Part shown: piece by piece, positions 50,724 to 59,146 of the stretch
Numbering within the stretch: the first letter of the stretch is position 1
How the letters are laid out: each line of letters starts with the position of its first letter
Origin: UBA817 sp049889215
Lineage (GTDB): Bacteria > Margulisbacteria > Marinamargulisbacteria > UBA817
NCBI GenBank assembly: GCA_049889215.1
Contig: JBMHDV010000021.1
Span: forward strand, 1 to 63,036
DNA: 63,036 nt
Direction: 5' to 3'
The notes under the pieces: generated by a model
The model's database searches: none
What the model was told of the DNA's origin: nothing
The model's input: only the letters and a program-made list of their open reading frames with translations
Made by a program: the position numbers and the translations under genes

Positions 50724-51698
50724 ATGTCTATTGTAACTATTGAACGTCATTTTTTAGAACATGCATCTCATCAAAAAGAGATTGCTGAAGTGCTTTACGA
50801 TATCAATGTCGTAGCGAAACTTATCCGACAGAAGGTGATTCGAGCTGGCTTAAATGATGATATTATTGGTGCAACATCACAAACAAATGCATCTGGTGAA
50901 ACTGTTCAAGCGTTGGATATTTATTCAAATAATGTTGTCAAAGAAATACTCTCATCCCATAAACGTTTTTCTTATATGGGATCAGAAGAAGAATCTACAG
51001 TGGTGAAAACAGACACCTATGAAACAAGTGAATATGTTATTCTTTTTGATCCACTGGATGGATCTTCAAACATTGATGTGAATGTAAGTGTTGGCACCAT
51101 TTTTTCAATTTTCAAAAAAAATAAAAACGCTTCATCATTAGATGATCACTGTTTACAAAAAGGTACTGAACAAATTGCAGCCGGTTATGTCATTTATGGA
51201 TCATCAGTTGTTATGGTTTACACGGCTGGGAATGGGGTTCATGGGTTCACTTATGACCCAACCATTGGAGAGTTCATCCTCTCACATGAAAATATTCGTA
51301 TTCCAGAAACAAATAAATATTATTCGATTAATGAATCTTTAATTCCAAAATGTTCTGAAGCAAATAAGGCATACGTTGACCAATTAAAATCATCATTATC
51401 TGCTCGTTATGTTGGATCTTTGGTTGCTGATTTTCATCGAAATCTACTTAAGGGTGGTGTTTATATTTACCCAAGTACTTCATCATCTCCAAATGGAAAA
51501 CTACGTCTTTTATATGAAGCCAATCCATTAGCATTTATTTGTGAACAAGCTGGCGGTTATGCAACTAACGGGACTCAGCGAATTATGGATATCACTCCAA
51601 CAGAACTTCATCAACGTGTACCACTTTACATTGGGTCAAAAGATTTAATTAAACAATTTATAGATATCCAACAAACAACAACTAAATCAACGATTTAA
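50724..51698 (+). CDS. fbp: Fructose-1,6-bisphosphatase class I
   Basis: 324 aa from ATG 50724 (MSIVTIERHF), chosen because the upstream ATG at 50715 lies in the -10 hexamer. It hydrolyses fructose 1,6-bisphosphate in gluconeogenesis. Metal- and substrate-binding motifs are MGSEEEST, LFDPLDGSSNIDVNVSVGTIFSIF, RYVGSLVADFHRNLLKGG and LLYEANPLAFICEQAGG. Length and motifs are typical. With glutamate dehydrogenase and the TCA enzymes it suggests growth on amino acids with gluconeogenesis. Its last 17 bp overlap convergent pyrF. Confidence 0.97.
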   Translation: MSIVTIERHFLEHASHQKEIAEVLYDINVVAKLIRQKVIRAGLNDDIIGATSQTNASGETVQALDIYSNNVVKEILSSHKRFSYMGSEEESTVVKTDTYETSEYVILFDPLDGSSNIDVNVSVGTIFSIFKKNKNASSLDDHCLQKGTEQIAAGYVIYGSSVVMVYTAGNGVHGFTYDPTIGEFILSHENIRIPETNKYYSINESLIPKCSEANKAYVDQLKSSLSARYVGSLVADFHRNLLKGGVYIYPSTSSSPNGKLRLLYEANPLAFICEQAGGYATNGTQRIMDITPTELHQRVPLYIGSKDLIKQFIDIQQTTTKSTI

Positions 51699-52518
51699 AT
51701 GCATAATTGTATTTTTTCGCGTTAGACTCAACCAGGGTTTTATACTCTAGTCTTGAAATCAAACTTTCAGGCGCATGGGTAATTCCACGAGAAATTGGAA
51801 CCCAAACACCATTTCCATTTGGAAGCATAACAGTTTTCACTGAATCCATGTTACCCCCCTGGGCACCAATTCCAGGCATCAGAAACAATGAATTTGGCAA
51901 TTTTTTTCTCCAATGACCAGTATTTGAATTGGTAGCACCTATTACACAACCAAGTGGGCCTATTTCGCCATCATTAAGATCCATATTTGAATGAATGTCT
52001 TGGATAAAATCAGCAATTTTTTCATTTATTTGGCTACCTGTTTCTAGTTTAGATTTAAGTATCATTTCAGCGCCGGGATTCGATGTTTCTAACAAAATAA
52101 ATAGACCACAATTATTTTCAACGGCAGCCTCTATAAAAGGGAGCAAACAATCTTCCCCCATTAATGGATTGATCGTTAAAAAGTCTGAAAAAAAAGGATT
52201 GTCACCAACATAGTTTTTTGGATTTAAATAAGCTTTTGCATAAGCGGCTGAGGTAGACCCAATATCTCCGCGCTTACCATCCATTACTATTTTTAAACCC
52301 ATCGACCTTCCAGCATCAACTAACGCAGCTAATGTTTCTAAACCATAGATACCATAAGCTTCAAAATAAGCCATTTGGAATTTGATACCATGAATATCTG
52401 CTGATGTTGCATGAATAACATCTTTTCCCCAGTTAACCACATCAACAGAACCATCCGTTGATTTGTATGCATCCGGTATTTTATTTATATCAGGATCTAA
52501 TCCAAGAATTATCGCCAC
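51682..52518 (-). CDS. pyrF: Orotidine 5'-phosphate decarboxylase, subfamily 2
   Basis: 278 aa, the long type 2 form. It converts OMP to UMP. Catalytic Lys/Asp residues are in IVMDGKRGDIGSTSAAYAKAYL; IKFQMAYFEAYG, TINPLMGEDCLLPF and FLMPGIGAQGG complete the family pattern. GTG start at 52518, 3 bp after the stop of the MCE protein gene, so pyrF is the last gene of the mla operon. Confidence 0.95.
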   Translation of the reverse strand: MAIILGLDPDINKIPDAYKSTDGSVDVVNWGKDVIHATSADIHGIKFQMAYFEAYGIYGLETLAALVDAGRSMGLKIVMDGKRGDIGSTSAAYAKAYLNPKNYVGDNPFFSDFLTINPLMGEDCLLPFIEAAVENNCGLFILLETSNPGAEMILKSKLETGSQINEKIADFIQDIHSNMDLNDGEIGPLGCVIGATNSNTGHWRKKLPNSLFLMPGIGAQGGNMDSVKTVMLPNGNGVWVPISRGITHAPESLISRLEYKTLVESNAKKYNYAFKSLI

Positions 52519-52521
52519 AAC

Positions 52522-53745
52522 TTACGGTAAAAAACTAAATCCAAAAAATATGGATTTAGACTCCTTGTTAAATTCATTGAAACCTGTCATAAATTTAAAG
52601 TCACTGCTATATAGATAACTTAATGAGAAATCCAAATAAGGATCTTCTAAATTATAAAAGTCGAATGAATAAGAAAATGGTACTGACTTAAATATCTGTG
52701 AATACCCTAAACCAGGCGTTGATTTAATGACACCATACTTTACTAAGAAAGAATCCCCCATGTAAGAATTTATTGTCGCATTGATTAAACGGTCATATTT
52801 AAAGTAGTTCCCAAAACCAATATTTAAATATGATTTATTCAAATAAAAATCCATATTTAATAAGTATGTTAAATAGCTTTCACTATCCAACATTTTGTAA
52901 TTAAAATCTGCAGACGTTAGTAATTTAATTTTAGAAATTGTTGAAATTACAGTATTGGATTTTTCGAATGTGTAACGAGTTTCATCAAGGGTTGAAATAA
53001 TCGAACTTTTTAACTTACCATCCCCAGTAATCTCTTTAAGATCGTTAGAAAAAGATTCAAAATTAACTAAGATTTGATTTAAACGATCAAAATCTTCTTC
53101 TGACAATGCTGCGTTGACCGATTTTAAAAATGTTTCAGACTCTTTTAAAATACTTGAAATTCGATTTGAATTTGAAATTTTTGACAATTCTTTAATTACA
53201 CGCTCCATATTATTAGCCGCATCTTTCATGCTGTATAAGATTTCTTTTAATGCATTCGACGTTTCTTCTGTTCCGAAAACATTGGCCATGGTTTTTAGAA
53301 TTTGCTGGAGCTCTTTTAAGTTATCTGTACCAACTTCGATAAAATCAGATAATCCAGAGGATGAATACCCAGTAATTCTAGCTCCATTCGCTAGCATTTG
53401 TGTTTCATGCTTATTAGGAATTATTTCCATGTATTTTTCGCCTACTAAACCATCAAAAATTATCTTTACTGTTGATCCAAATGGAATATCAAACTTTGAA
53501 TCTACAAAAAAGTAAACTTCAATATGTTTTGTTTTTGGTGTGATTTTTGTCACTCGCCCAACAGGGTAACCACGATATTTAACAACTGCATTTTCTAATA
53601 GCCCGTTAATTGATTCAAATTCACCGATAATTTCATAACTTTGAATTTGCTTGAAAAAACTCTTTTTCCACAGTATTAGAGAAACGATACTGCTGAACAA
53701 TAGCATTGAAATTAAACCAATCAAAAAATAATTCTTTTTATGCAC
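52522..53745 (-). CDS. mlaD: MCE-domain protein (MlaD-like) with long C-terminal extension
   Basis: 407 aa, much longer than E. coli MlaD (~183). One N-terminal membrane anchor (8-28), then the MCE domain at about 38-115 (INGLLENAVVKYRGYPVGRV ... FDGLVGEKYMEIIPNK). A helical region (~130-265, LKELQQILKTMANVF, ILVNFESFSNDLKEI) would form the lipid-conducting tube. The last ~120 residues alternate polar/aromatic residues (YLNIGFGNYFKY, FSYSFDFYNLEDPYLDFSLSYLY, SIFFGFSFLP) and end in an outer-membrane-barrel-like FLP, suggesting a beta-barrel or barrel-docking part. It overlaps mlaF by 1 bp. Confidence 0.88.
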   Translation of the reverse strand: MHKKNYFLIGLISMLLFSSIVSLILWKKSFFKQIQSYEIIGEFESINGLLENAVVKYRGYPVGRVTKITPKTKHIEVYFFVDSKFDIPFGSTVKIIFDGLVGEKYMEIIPNKHETQMLANGARITGYSSSGLSDFIEVGTDNLKELQQILKTMANVFGTEETSNALKEILYSMKDAANNMERVIKELSKISNSNRISSILKESETFLKSVNAALSEEDFDRLNQILVNFESFSNDLKEITGDGKLKSSIISTLDETRYTFEKSNTVISTISKIKLLTSADFNYKMLDSESYLTYLLNMDFYLNKSYLNIGFGNYFKYDRLINATINSYMGDSFLVKYGVIKSTPGLGYSQIFKSVPFSYSFDFYNLEDPYLDFSLSYLYSSDFKFMTGFNEFNKESKSIFFGFSFLP

Positions 53746-54470
53746 TAGGCTTCCCTCATAAAGTCTTTAATTGCTTGTTGTGATGATGTTTTTATTGTAT
53801 CTGGAGTTTCAAAATCTAGTAAAGTTTTATTATCAATTAAGTATATTTTTTTTGCGGTTCGTAGAATTGTTGATTTTTCATGAGAAACAACTACTGTGGT
53901 TGATTTTAATGTTTCGTTAAGTCGTATAATTACATTTTCAATATTTGTGGTTGTAATTGGATCTAAACCAGCTGTAGGCTCGTCAAAAAAAAGATATTTA
54001 GGTTCGGTAATAATTGCTCTTGCTAAACCAACGCGTTTTTGCTGACCACCAGATAATTGATATGGCATTTTCAGATTAAACCCAGATAACCCCACTAAAT
54101 CCAATACATAATCAACTTTTTTTCGTGCATCTTTTAATACATACCCATAATTTTCTATGAGAGGGAACGCAATGTTCTCTTCAACAGTAAACGAATCAAA
54201 AAGAGCACTAGACTGAAATAACATGCCTAAATTTAATCGAAGTTGCAATAGTTCTCTTTCATCCAACCCGTTGATATTTTTACCGTCAATAAAAACATCC
54301 CCACTATCTGGAAACTTTAACCCAAGTATGTAGCGTAATATGGTACTTTTACCACACCCTGACGGGCCTATTATTGCAACATTCTCTCCATCATTAATTG
54401 TCAAATCTAAATTTCGAAACAAAACCTGATTATTTGAATATGTTTTATTTAATCCTCTTATATTGATCAT
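53745..54470 (-). CDS. mlaF: ABC transporter ATPase, MlaF-like
   Basis: 241 aa. Walker A GPSGCGKST (residues ~37-45), Q-loop LGMLFQSSALFDS, signature LSGGQQKR, Walker B YLFFDEPTAGLD and switch His VVVSHE. It energises lipid transport with MlaE and the MCE protein, most likely keeping outer-membrane lipid asymmetry. Overlaps mlaE by 4 bp and the MCE gene by 1 bp. Confidence 0.95.
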   Translation of the reverse strand: MINIRGLNKTYSNNQVLFRNLDLTINDGENVAIIGPSGCGKSTILRYILGLKFPDSGDVFIDGKNINGLDERELLQLRLNLGMLFQSSALFDSFTVEENIAFPLIENYGYVLKDARKKVDYVLDLVGLSGFNLKMPYQLSGGQQKRVGLARAIITEPKYLFFDEPTAGLDPITTTNIENVIIRLNETLKSTTVVVSHEKSTILRTAKKIYLIDNKTLLDFETPDTIKTSSQQAIKDFMREA

Positions 54471-55234
54471 GACCCAAAAAATAAAACAGACAATACATAA
54501 TTCAGCCCAAAAATAATAACAATGCTTATCACAACACTGTTCCTTGTTTTTTTGCCCACATCTTGAGCCCCATTTTTCACCTTTAAACCTAAGTATGTTC
54601 CATTTAATGCAATAACAACAGCAAATACAACAGCCTTAATTAAACCAGAGTAAATATCAAATGGCGTTAACATTGTATTCGCGGATGTAAAAAAACTAAC
54701 ATAGTTAATCATTGATGTTGCTGATGCAACAATTAAACCACCTAAAAAACCAACAATGTCAGCAAAACCAACCAATAAAGGTAAAAATAAAACCAATGCA
54801 ATAAAACGAGGGACAACTAAATAATCAAATGAATCTTGCCCCATAACATTCAGCGCCTCGACTTGCTCATTTACTTTCATAGCACCAATTTCAGCTGTAA
54901 TTGCAGCACCAACCCTCCCAGCAACAACAACTGCTGTTAATAATGGTGCAAGTTCACGCCAAACGGCTATTGCAACAACCCCACCAACCAAATCAGGAGC
55001 TCCGAATCGTAGTAATTCTTTAACAACTTGAACTGAAAATGCCATACCTACAAATAATGCTGTGAAACAGACAATCGGGAGAGAATAAATACCTAGATAA
55101 ACAATTTGGTCCATAATTAATCGCTGTTTGGTTCTTAATCTAACGATTGAAATCAGAATCTTAAGAAAAAAATCAATAATTTTTCCAAACTCATTTATTT
55201 TATGAAAGATTAGCTGACCAAGGGACGATAACAT
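54467..55234 (-). CDS. mlaE: ABC transporter permease, MlaE-like
   Basis: 255 aa. Family stretches LGIYSLPIVCFTALFVGMAFSVQ, VVVAGRVGAAITAEIGAMKVNEQVEALNVMG and VPRFIALVLFLPLLVGFADIVG are clear, with five to six membrane segments. Inner-membrane partner of MlaF. First gene of the operon mlaE-mlaF-MCE-pyrF. A TATAAT lies 11 nt upstream of the ATG, so the leader is at most a few bases. Confidence 0.95.
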   Translation of the reverse strand: MLSSLGQLIFHKINEFGKIIDFFLKILISIVRLRTKQRLIMDQIVYLGIYSLPIVCFTALFVGMAFSVQVVKELLRFGAPDLVGGVVAIAVWRELAPLLTAVVVAGRVGAAITAEIGAMKVNEQVEALNVMGQDSFDYLVVPRFIALVLFLPLLVGFADIVGFLGGLIVASATSMINYVSFFTSANTMLTPFDIYSGLIKAVVFAVVIALNGTYLGLKVKNGAQDVGKKTRNSVVISIVIIFGLNYVLSVLFFGS

Positions 55235-55288
55235 AATGTAATAACATTATATCTTTTATTTAATTAAATTTCATAATAAATAAATACC

Positions 55289-55319
55289 TTGAAATTACCA
55301 GAAAGATTGTTATTATAAT
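55289..55319 (+). promoter_or_regulatory. Promoter of the primary sigma factor gene
   Basis: TTGAAA at 55289-55294 and TATAAT at 55314-55319, spacer 19 bp. This gives a leader of about 22 nt with GAGGG ahead of the ATG at 55349, unlike the leaderless starts of many neighbours. Confidence 0.5.
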
Positions 55320-55348
55320 ATATTCAATAAAGAATGAGGGTTAGCATC

Positions 55349-56443
55349 ATGGGTTTTCAAACAAATACAGAAAATGAAATTTCGGGGGAGTCAAAAACAG
55401 ATAATGTATCTTCTATTCCTAGTGAAGGAAACTATATCACAGCAGAAGACATATTAAAAAACTGTGCAAACCCTGAAGATGCAATTAATGACATCGAAGA
55501 TATGCTCGATGAAAACAATTTAGAAATTACGTCTAAAAGAAAACAAGCAAAAAAGAAAGAAACTACCCCAGCAGTTGAAACAGATGAACTAGATAAGGGT
55601 GATATTGATGACTCTGTAAAAATGTATTTACGCGAAATCGGAATGATTAAACTTCTTAAACCAGATGAAGAAATCACGCTTGCAAAAAAAGTTGCTGAAG
55701 GCTGTCCAAGAGCAAAGAAGCAACTCATCAATGCGAACCTAAGACTTGTTGTATCAATTGCAAAAAAATACACCGGTCAAGGCTTATTATTTTTAGACCT
55801 AATACAAGAAGGCAATACCGGCTTGATTCGGGCAGCAGAAAAATTTGATTATACAAAAGGATTCAAATTTTCAACTTATGCAACATGGTGGATTAAACAA
55901 GGAATCACACGGGCGATCGCTGATCAATCTCGAACAATTCGTGTTCCTGTCCACATGGTTGAAACCATCTATAAAGTTAAAAAAGTCTCACGCGTATTAA
56001 TGCAAGAGCTTGGTAGGCGACCAACAGAAGAAGAGGTAGCAGAGCGTTCTGAAATCTCACTTGAAAACATTATTGCAATACGAAAATATTCACAGGTACC
56101 ATTATCTCTTGAAATGCCTATAGGTGATGAAGAGTCATCACAGCTTGGTGATTTTCTAGAAGATAAAAACATGGAATCTCCAGAAAACTTCTCGTCACGT
56201 ACAATTTTAAGGAATGAGTTGATGAAGCTAATGAAAGTGCTAACAGAACGTGAGCAAATGATTCTTAAGTTACGCTTTGGATTTGATGATGGCCGACCAA
56301 GAACACTTGAAGAGGTTGGTAAAGTGTATAACGTTACAAGGGAACGAATTCGACAGATTGAAGAAAAGGCTTTAAGAAAATTAAAGCACCCAAACCGCAA
56401 AGGTAGTTTGGATCAATATAAAGACTTTTTACTATCTAACTAA
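55349..56443 (+). CDS. rpoD: RNA polymerase primary sigma factor, RpoD/SigA type
   Basis: 364 aa from ATG 55349 (SD GAGGG); an ATG at 55334 is less likely. A short acidic N-terminus is followed by region 1.2 (VKMYLREIGMIKLLKPDEE), region 2 (RLVVSIAKKYTGQGLLFLDLIQEGN; KFSTYATWWIKQGITRAIADQS, which melts and reads the -10), region 3, and region 4 with LRFGFDDGRPRTLEEVG and VTRERIRQIEEKALRKL reading the -35. The ~245-aa insertion of gammaproteobacterial RpoD is absent, so it resembles SigA of other phyla. It may be the housekeeping sigma; a second group 2 sigma elsewhere cannot be excluded. Confidence 0.92.
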   Translation: MGFQTNTENEISGESKTDNVSSIPSEGNYITAEDILKNCANPEDAINDIEDMLDENNLEITSKRKQAKKKETTPAVETDELDKGDIDDSVKMYLREIGMIKLLKPDEEITLAKKVAEGCPRAKKQLINANLRLVVSIAKKYTGQGLLFLDLIQEGNTGLIRAAEKFDYTKGFKFSTYATWWIKQGITRAIADQSRTIRVPVHMVETIYKVKKVSRVLMQELGRRPTEEEVAERSEISLENIIAIRKYSQVPLSLEMPIGDEESSQLGDFLEDKNMESPENFSSRTILRNELMKLMKVLTEREQMILKLRFGFDDGRPRTLEEVGKVYNVTRERIRQIEEKALRKLKHPNRKGSLDQYKDFLLSN

Positions 56444-56509
56444 TGAGTTAAGACTGGTTTCAACCATCGCCCTCTAAGGTGCCTCAATTTTAAATCTAAA
56501 CGAGGTTTT

Positions 56510-56543
56510 GGTGCATTATTTTGTGCTTTAAACCAAATGCACC
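56510..56543. other. Hairpin between convergent rpoD and rplY
   Basis: GGTGCATT (56510-56517) and AATGCACC (56536-56543) form a perfect 8-bp stem with an 18-nt loop in the 131-bp gap between the two stop codons. No T-run follows on either strand; it may mark 3' ends by another route. A C8 run follows at 56551-56558. Confidence 0.4.
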
Positions 56544-56574
56544 GCTATATCCCCCCCCTATTTTATTTAAGTGA

Positions 56575-57222
56575 TTACTCTGCTGGTGCGTCTGCACCTT
56601 CAGCTGCTCCAGCAGATGCAGTACCATCACCCGCGTCTTCTGCTGACGAAGCCAATTTAGATATTTTAGTAGATTCAACTTTAACTAAAATATCTTTCGG
56701 ATTAGAAGTAATTTGCTGAGACTTTTCTACATTCAAGTTTTCAGTTCTTATATTCTCACCTATCTTTAACGGAGTCACGTCAACTGTTAAATATTTTGGA
56801 ATATCGGTTGGCAAGCACTTAACCTTTACTGAAGATTTTGGTTTAACCAAAACACCTCCAACTTTTTGTCCCGCAGAAATACCTTCTACGTTTATTGGAA
56901 CATTAATCTCAATAGAATTCTTATCATTCACTCTTAAAAAGTCAACATGAATGAATTGGTTATTGATAGGATTAACCTTTATCTCTTTAGTTATAACCCT
57001 TTCAGTTTTTGATTCATCAATTTTTACTTCAAAAATTTGATTTTGTTTAAACTCACTACGATGAATCTGCTTCACAAAATCAACCGGATCAAATGAAATC
57101 GCTAATGGGTCTTGTTTCTCGCCATAAATGACACCTGGAACCCAGCCATTGTTTCGAATCTGTTTTGCAAATTTTTTGCCAGATTCTTCTTTTGATTTTT
57201 CTTTCGCGTTAATCGTTGCCAT
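56575..57222 (-). CDS. rplY: 50S ribosomal protein L25, CTC (long) form
   Basis: 215 aa from ATG 57222, which has SD GAGGG. Residues 1-95 are the L25 5S-rRNA-binding domain (RNNGWVPGVIYG; EVKINPINNQFIHVDFLRV-like region), followed by the TL5/CTC C-terminal beta domain (INVPINVEGISAGQKVGGVL). The tail after ~190 is a low-complexity Ala/Gly/Glu/Asp stretch (AEDAGDGTASAGAAEGADA). Found in the large subunit near 5S rRNA; CTC forms are linked to stress. Confidence 0.93.
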   Translation of the reverse strand: MATINAKEKSKEESGKKFAKQIRNNGWVPGVIYGEKQDPLAISFDPVDFVKQIHRSEFKQNQIFEVKIDESKTERVITKEIKVNPINNQFIHVDFLRVNDKNSIEINVPINVEGISAGQKVGGVLVKPKSSVKVKCLPTDIPKYLTVDVTPLKIGENIRTENLNVEKSQQITSNPKDILVKVESTKISKLASSAEDAGDGTASAGAAEGADAPAE

Positions 57223-57391
57223 AATGCCCTCTTTATCTATGTATATACTCATTAAATTTTGAGCTAATTAAAACAAGATTATAAGAAATTCTGCTTCAAA
57301 AGTAAATACTAACGTCTTTTTTTTCAGAATAATGTTTAAAGATTCCTAGATTTGGGAATATTAATATTAGTTAATAAAATAAGGAGCAACA

Positions 57392-57523
57392 ATGCACTCA
57401 GAATCAGAAAAAGATATTTCAATAAAATTCCCAGAAAACTTCAATAATGTGATTATTAAAAAAGAAGTTAAAGTTATGGAGTTTCTAAACAAGAAGGTAC
57501 AAATCAGTTATCACTTAAATTAG
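57392..57523 (+). CDS. 43-aa small protein with strong ribosome-binding site
   Basis: ATG at 57392 follows a perfect AAGGAG by 6 nt; the 43-codon frame ends TAG at 57523. The product is charged, mixed Lys/Glu (MHSESEKDISIKFPEN ... KKEVKVMEFLNKKVQISYHLN), with no membrane segment. No family recognised. It lies divergently from rplY (169-bp gap) and its end overlaps the convergent membrane gene by 20 bp. The ribosome-binding site is the main evidence that it is real. Confidence 0.55.
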   Translation: MHSESEKDISIKFPENFNNVIIKKEVKVMEFLNKKVQISYHLN

Positions 57524-58253
57524 CCATTGGTTTAATATATAAAAATAAACGATAAATAAACACAAAATAGATCGCTCGTTCCATACCAGTTATTGCATGT
57601 AAAAACAGCATACTTAACGTTTGAGGTAAAATTGGTAGCAATAAATTCAATAAAATGATCTTTAACGAAAAGAAAGTTAAAAAATATGTAATCAACACAC
57701 CTAATGCGACCCATTTAAATCTTAAAAACAACTGAATAGATTCAATAATTTGTGATATCAATGGCTGACGCTTCTTTTTTTCATCAATAATACTAGGAAC
57801 AACAAAGGTTGTTGCTACAGCTATAACCAAACCAATTAATACTGTTACAACAATTTCTGATACTTGGTCATTTGGCAAACTTTCAATGGTCTCTAATTGA
57901 TCGATATTTAACAGGGATATTTTTATTGCACCAAAAATATAGAGCGGCTGATGCAATGCCGTTATTAAAAACGTCGGAATTAATAACTGAGATAGCCGTG
58001 CAAAAACCTGATTGAATTTAAGCTTCCTATTCTTGATCAATTGAGCGGCTGATAACATAATAAACGGCTGAATAAGCACAAGTGGAATCAACCATTGGGC
58101 AATCCCCATTATTATGACATTCTCATTTAAGAAACCAGCAATGGGGTTAAATGATAAAACCATGTAGAAAACAATACTTGGAACAAATAAAATAGGATCA
58201 AGCTTCAATATTGAAAATGTTTTTTTAAGAATATGTGAATATAATCGTATCAT
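57504..58253 (-). CDS. Integral membrane protein of unknown function
   Basis: 249 aa with about six hydrophobic segments, beginning with a basic amphipathic start (MIRLYSHILKKTFSILKL) and containing LILFVPSIVFYMV-type helices, a central VVTVLIGLVIAVATTFVVPSIIDEKKKRQPLI stretch (two parts) and a C-terminal GMERAIYFVFIYRLFLYIK. The layout resembles YIP/DUF-type six-helix glycerophosphoryl-like proteins, but I do not recognise the family. It overlaps aroE by 1 bp and is probably co-transcribed with it. Confidence 0.75.
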   Translation of the reverse strand: MIRLYSHILKKTFSILKLDPILFVPSIVFYMVLSFNPIAGFLNENVIIMGIAQWLIPLVLIQPFIMLSAAQLIKNRKLKFNQVFARLSQLLIPTFLITALHQPLYIFGAIKISLLNIDQLETIESLPNDQVSEIVVTVLIGLVIAVATTFVVPSIIDEKKKRQPLISQIIESIQLFLRFKWVALGVLITYFLTFFSLKIILLNLLLPILPQTLSMLFLHAITGMERAIYFVFIYRLFLYIKPMANLSDN

Positions 58254-59104
58254 TAGGATGCGTCCTTAATTAACTTAATCATTGTATCAACATCAGGATA
58301 TTTTCCAAAAAACAACTGGAACGCTGCAGCAGCCTGTGCGGCTAACATTGGAGCACCATTGATAACCTCAGCACCATTACTTTGAGCGACTCTCATCATA
58401 TTTGTTTCCCACGGTGTGTAAATTAAATCATAAAAAATACACTCATGATTTAACCAATAGACAATATTGAACACAGGATCATCATCATCCATCCCCATAT
58501 TAGTGGTATTAACAACAAGTGTATTGCGCATTAATTCTGATTCATTTAGATCTGTAAAAGTTAATTGCTTAATTGGATATTTTAAAATCTTGTTCAAATC
58601 ATTCACCAACAATGCTGACTTTTCATGGTTTCTAGCAACCAATACAATTTCTCCCCAATCTTGCTTAGAGGATTGATGCAATACTGCTCGAGCAGCTCCA
58701 CCGTTCCCTAAGATGATTACTTTATTAAACTGGCGTTGCCGAATCGGCCATAAAAATCCGATTGAATCAGTATTGTAACCAAACAACTTGCCTGACTTAT
58801 TTACTACAGTGTTGCACGCCCCGATAATCTGAACAGATTCATCAATTTCATCCAACAATGGAATTATGGCTTGCTTGTGAGGAATGGTTATATTTATGCC
58901 GCCCCAATAGGAACTACGAATTTCATTGACAAATACTGCTAACTGATCATGATTTTCAATTAACTTCTTATGGTATTCGGCTAAAAAGTTGAATTGAGAA
59001 ATAAAATGATTATGGATTAATGGTGATTTGGAATGATGAATAGGATTTCCAATTACTGCAAATTGTTTTATCTCATTCATATTTTGGCTTGTATGGTTTG
59101 TCAT
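58253..59104 (-). CDS. aroE: Shikimate dehydrogenase
   Basis: 283 aa. NADPH-dependent reduction of 3-dehydroshikimate in aromatic amino acid synthesis. Substrate motifs VIGNPIHHSKSPLIHN and NITIPHKQA with catalytic K77; NTDSIGFL carries the Asp partner; NADP-binding VIILGNGGAARAVL; C-terminal GAPMLAAQAAAAFQLFFG. ATG at 59104; a second ATG at 59080 (MNEIKQF) is close to the family's usual start. Divergent from thiC with 42 bp between. Confidence 0.95.
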   Translation of the reverse strand: MTNHTSQNMNEIKQFAVIGNPIHHSKSPLIHNHFISQFNFLAEYHKKLIENHDQLAVFVNEIRSSYWGGINITIPHKQAIIPLLDEIDESVQIIGACNTVVNKSGKLFGYNTDSIGFLWPIRQRQFNKVIILGNGGAARAVLHQSSKQDWGEIVLVARNHEKSALLVNDLNKILKYPIKQLTFTDLNESELMRNTLVVNTTNMGMDDDDPVFNIVYWLNHECIFYDLIYTPWETNMMRVAQSNGAEVINGAPMLAAQAAAAFQLFFGKYPDVDTMIKLIKDAS

Positions 59105-59146
59105 TTATGGATACCATTATTACTATAAAGTGAGGATAACACAACC

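Noticed and set aside
59105..59146. TPP riboswitch before thiC
   Set aside because: Only 42 bp separate thiC from the divergent aroE, too short for the ~100-nt aptamer, and the conserved CUGAGA core is not present.
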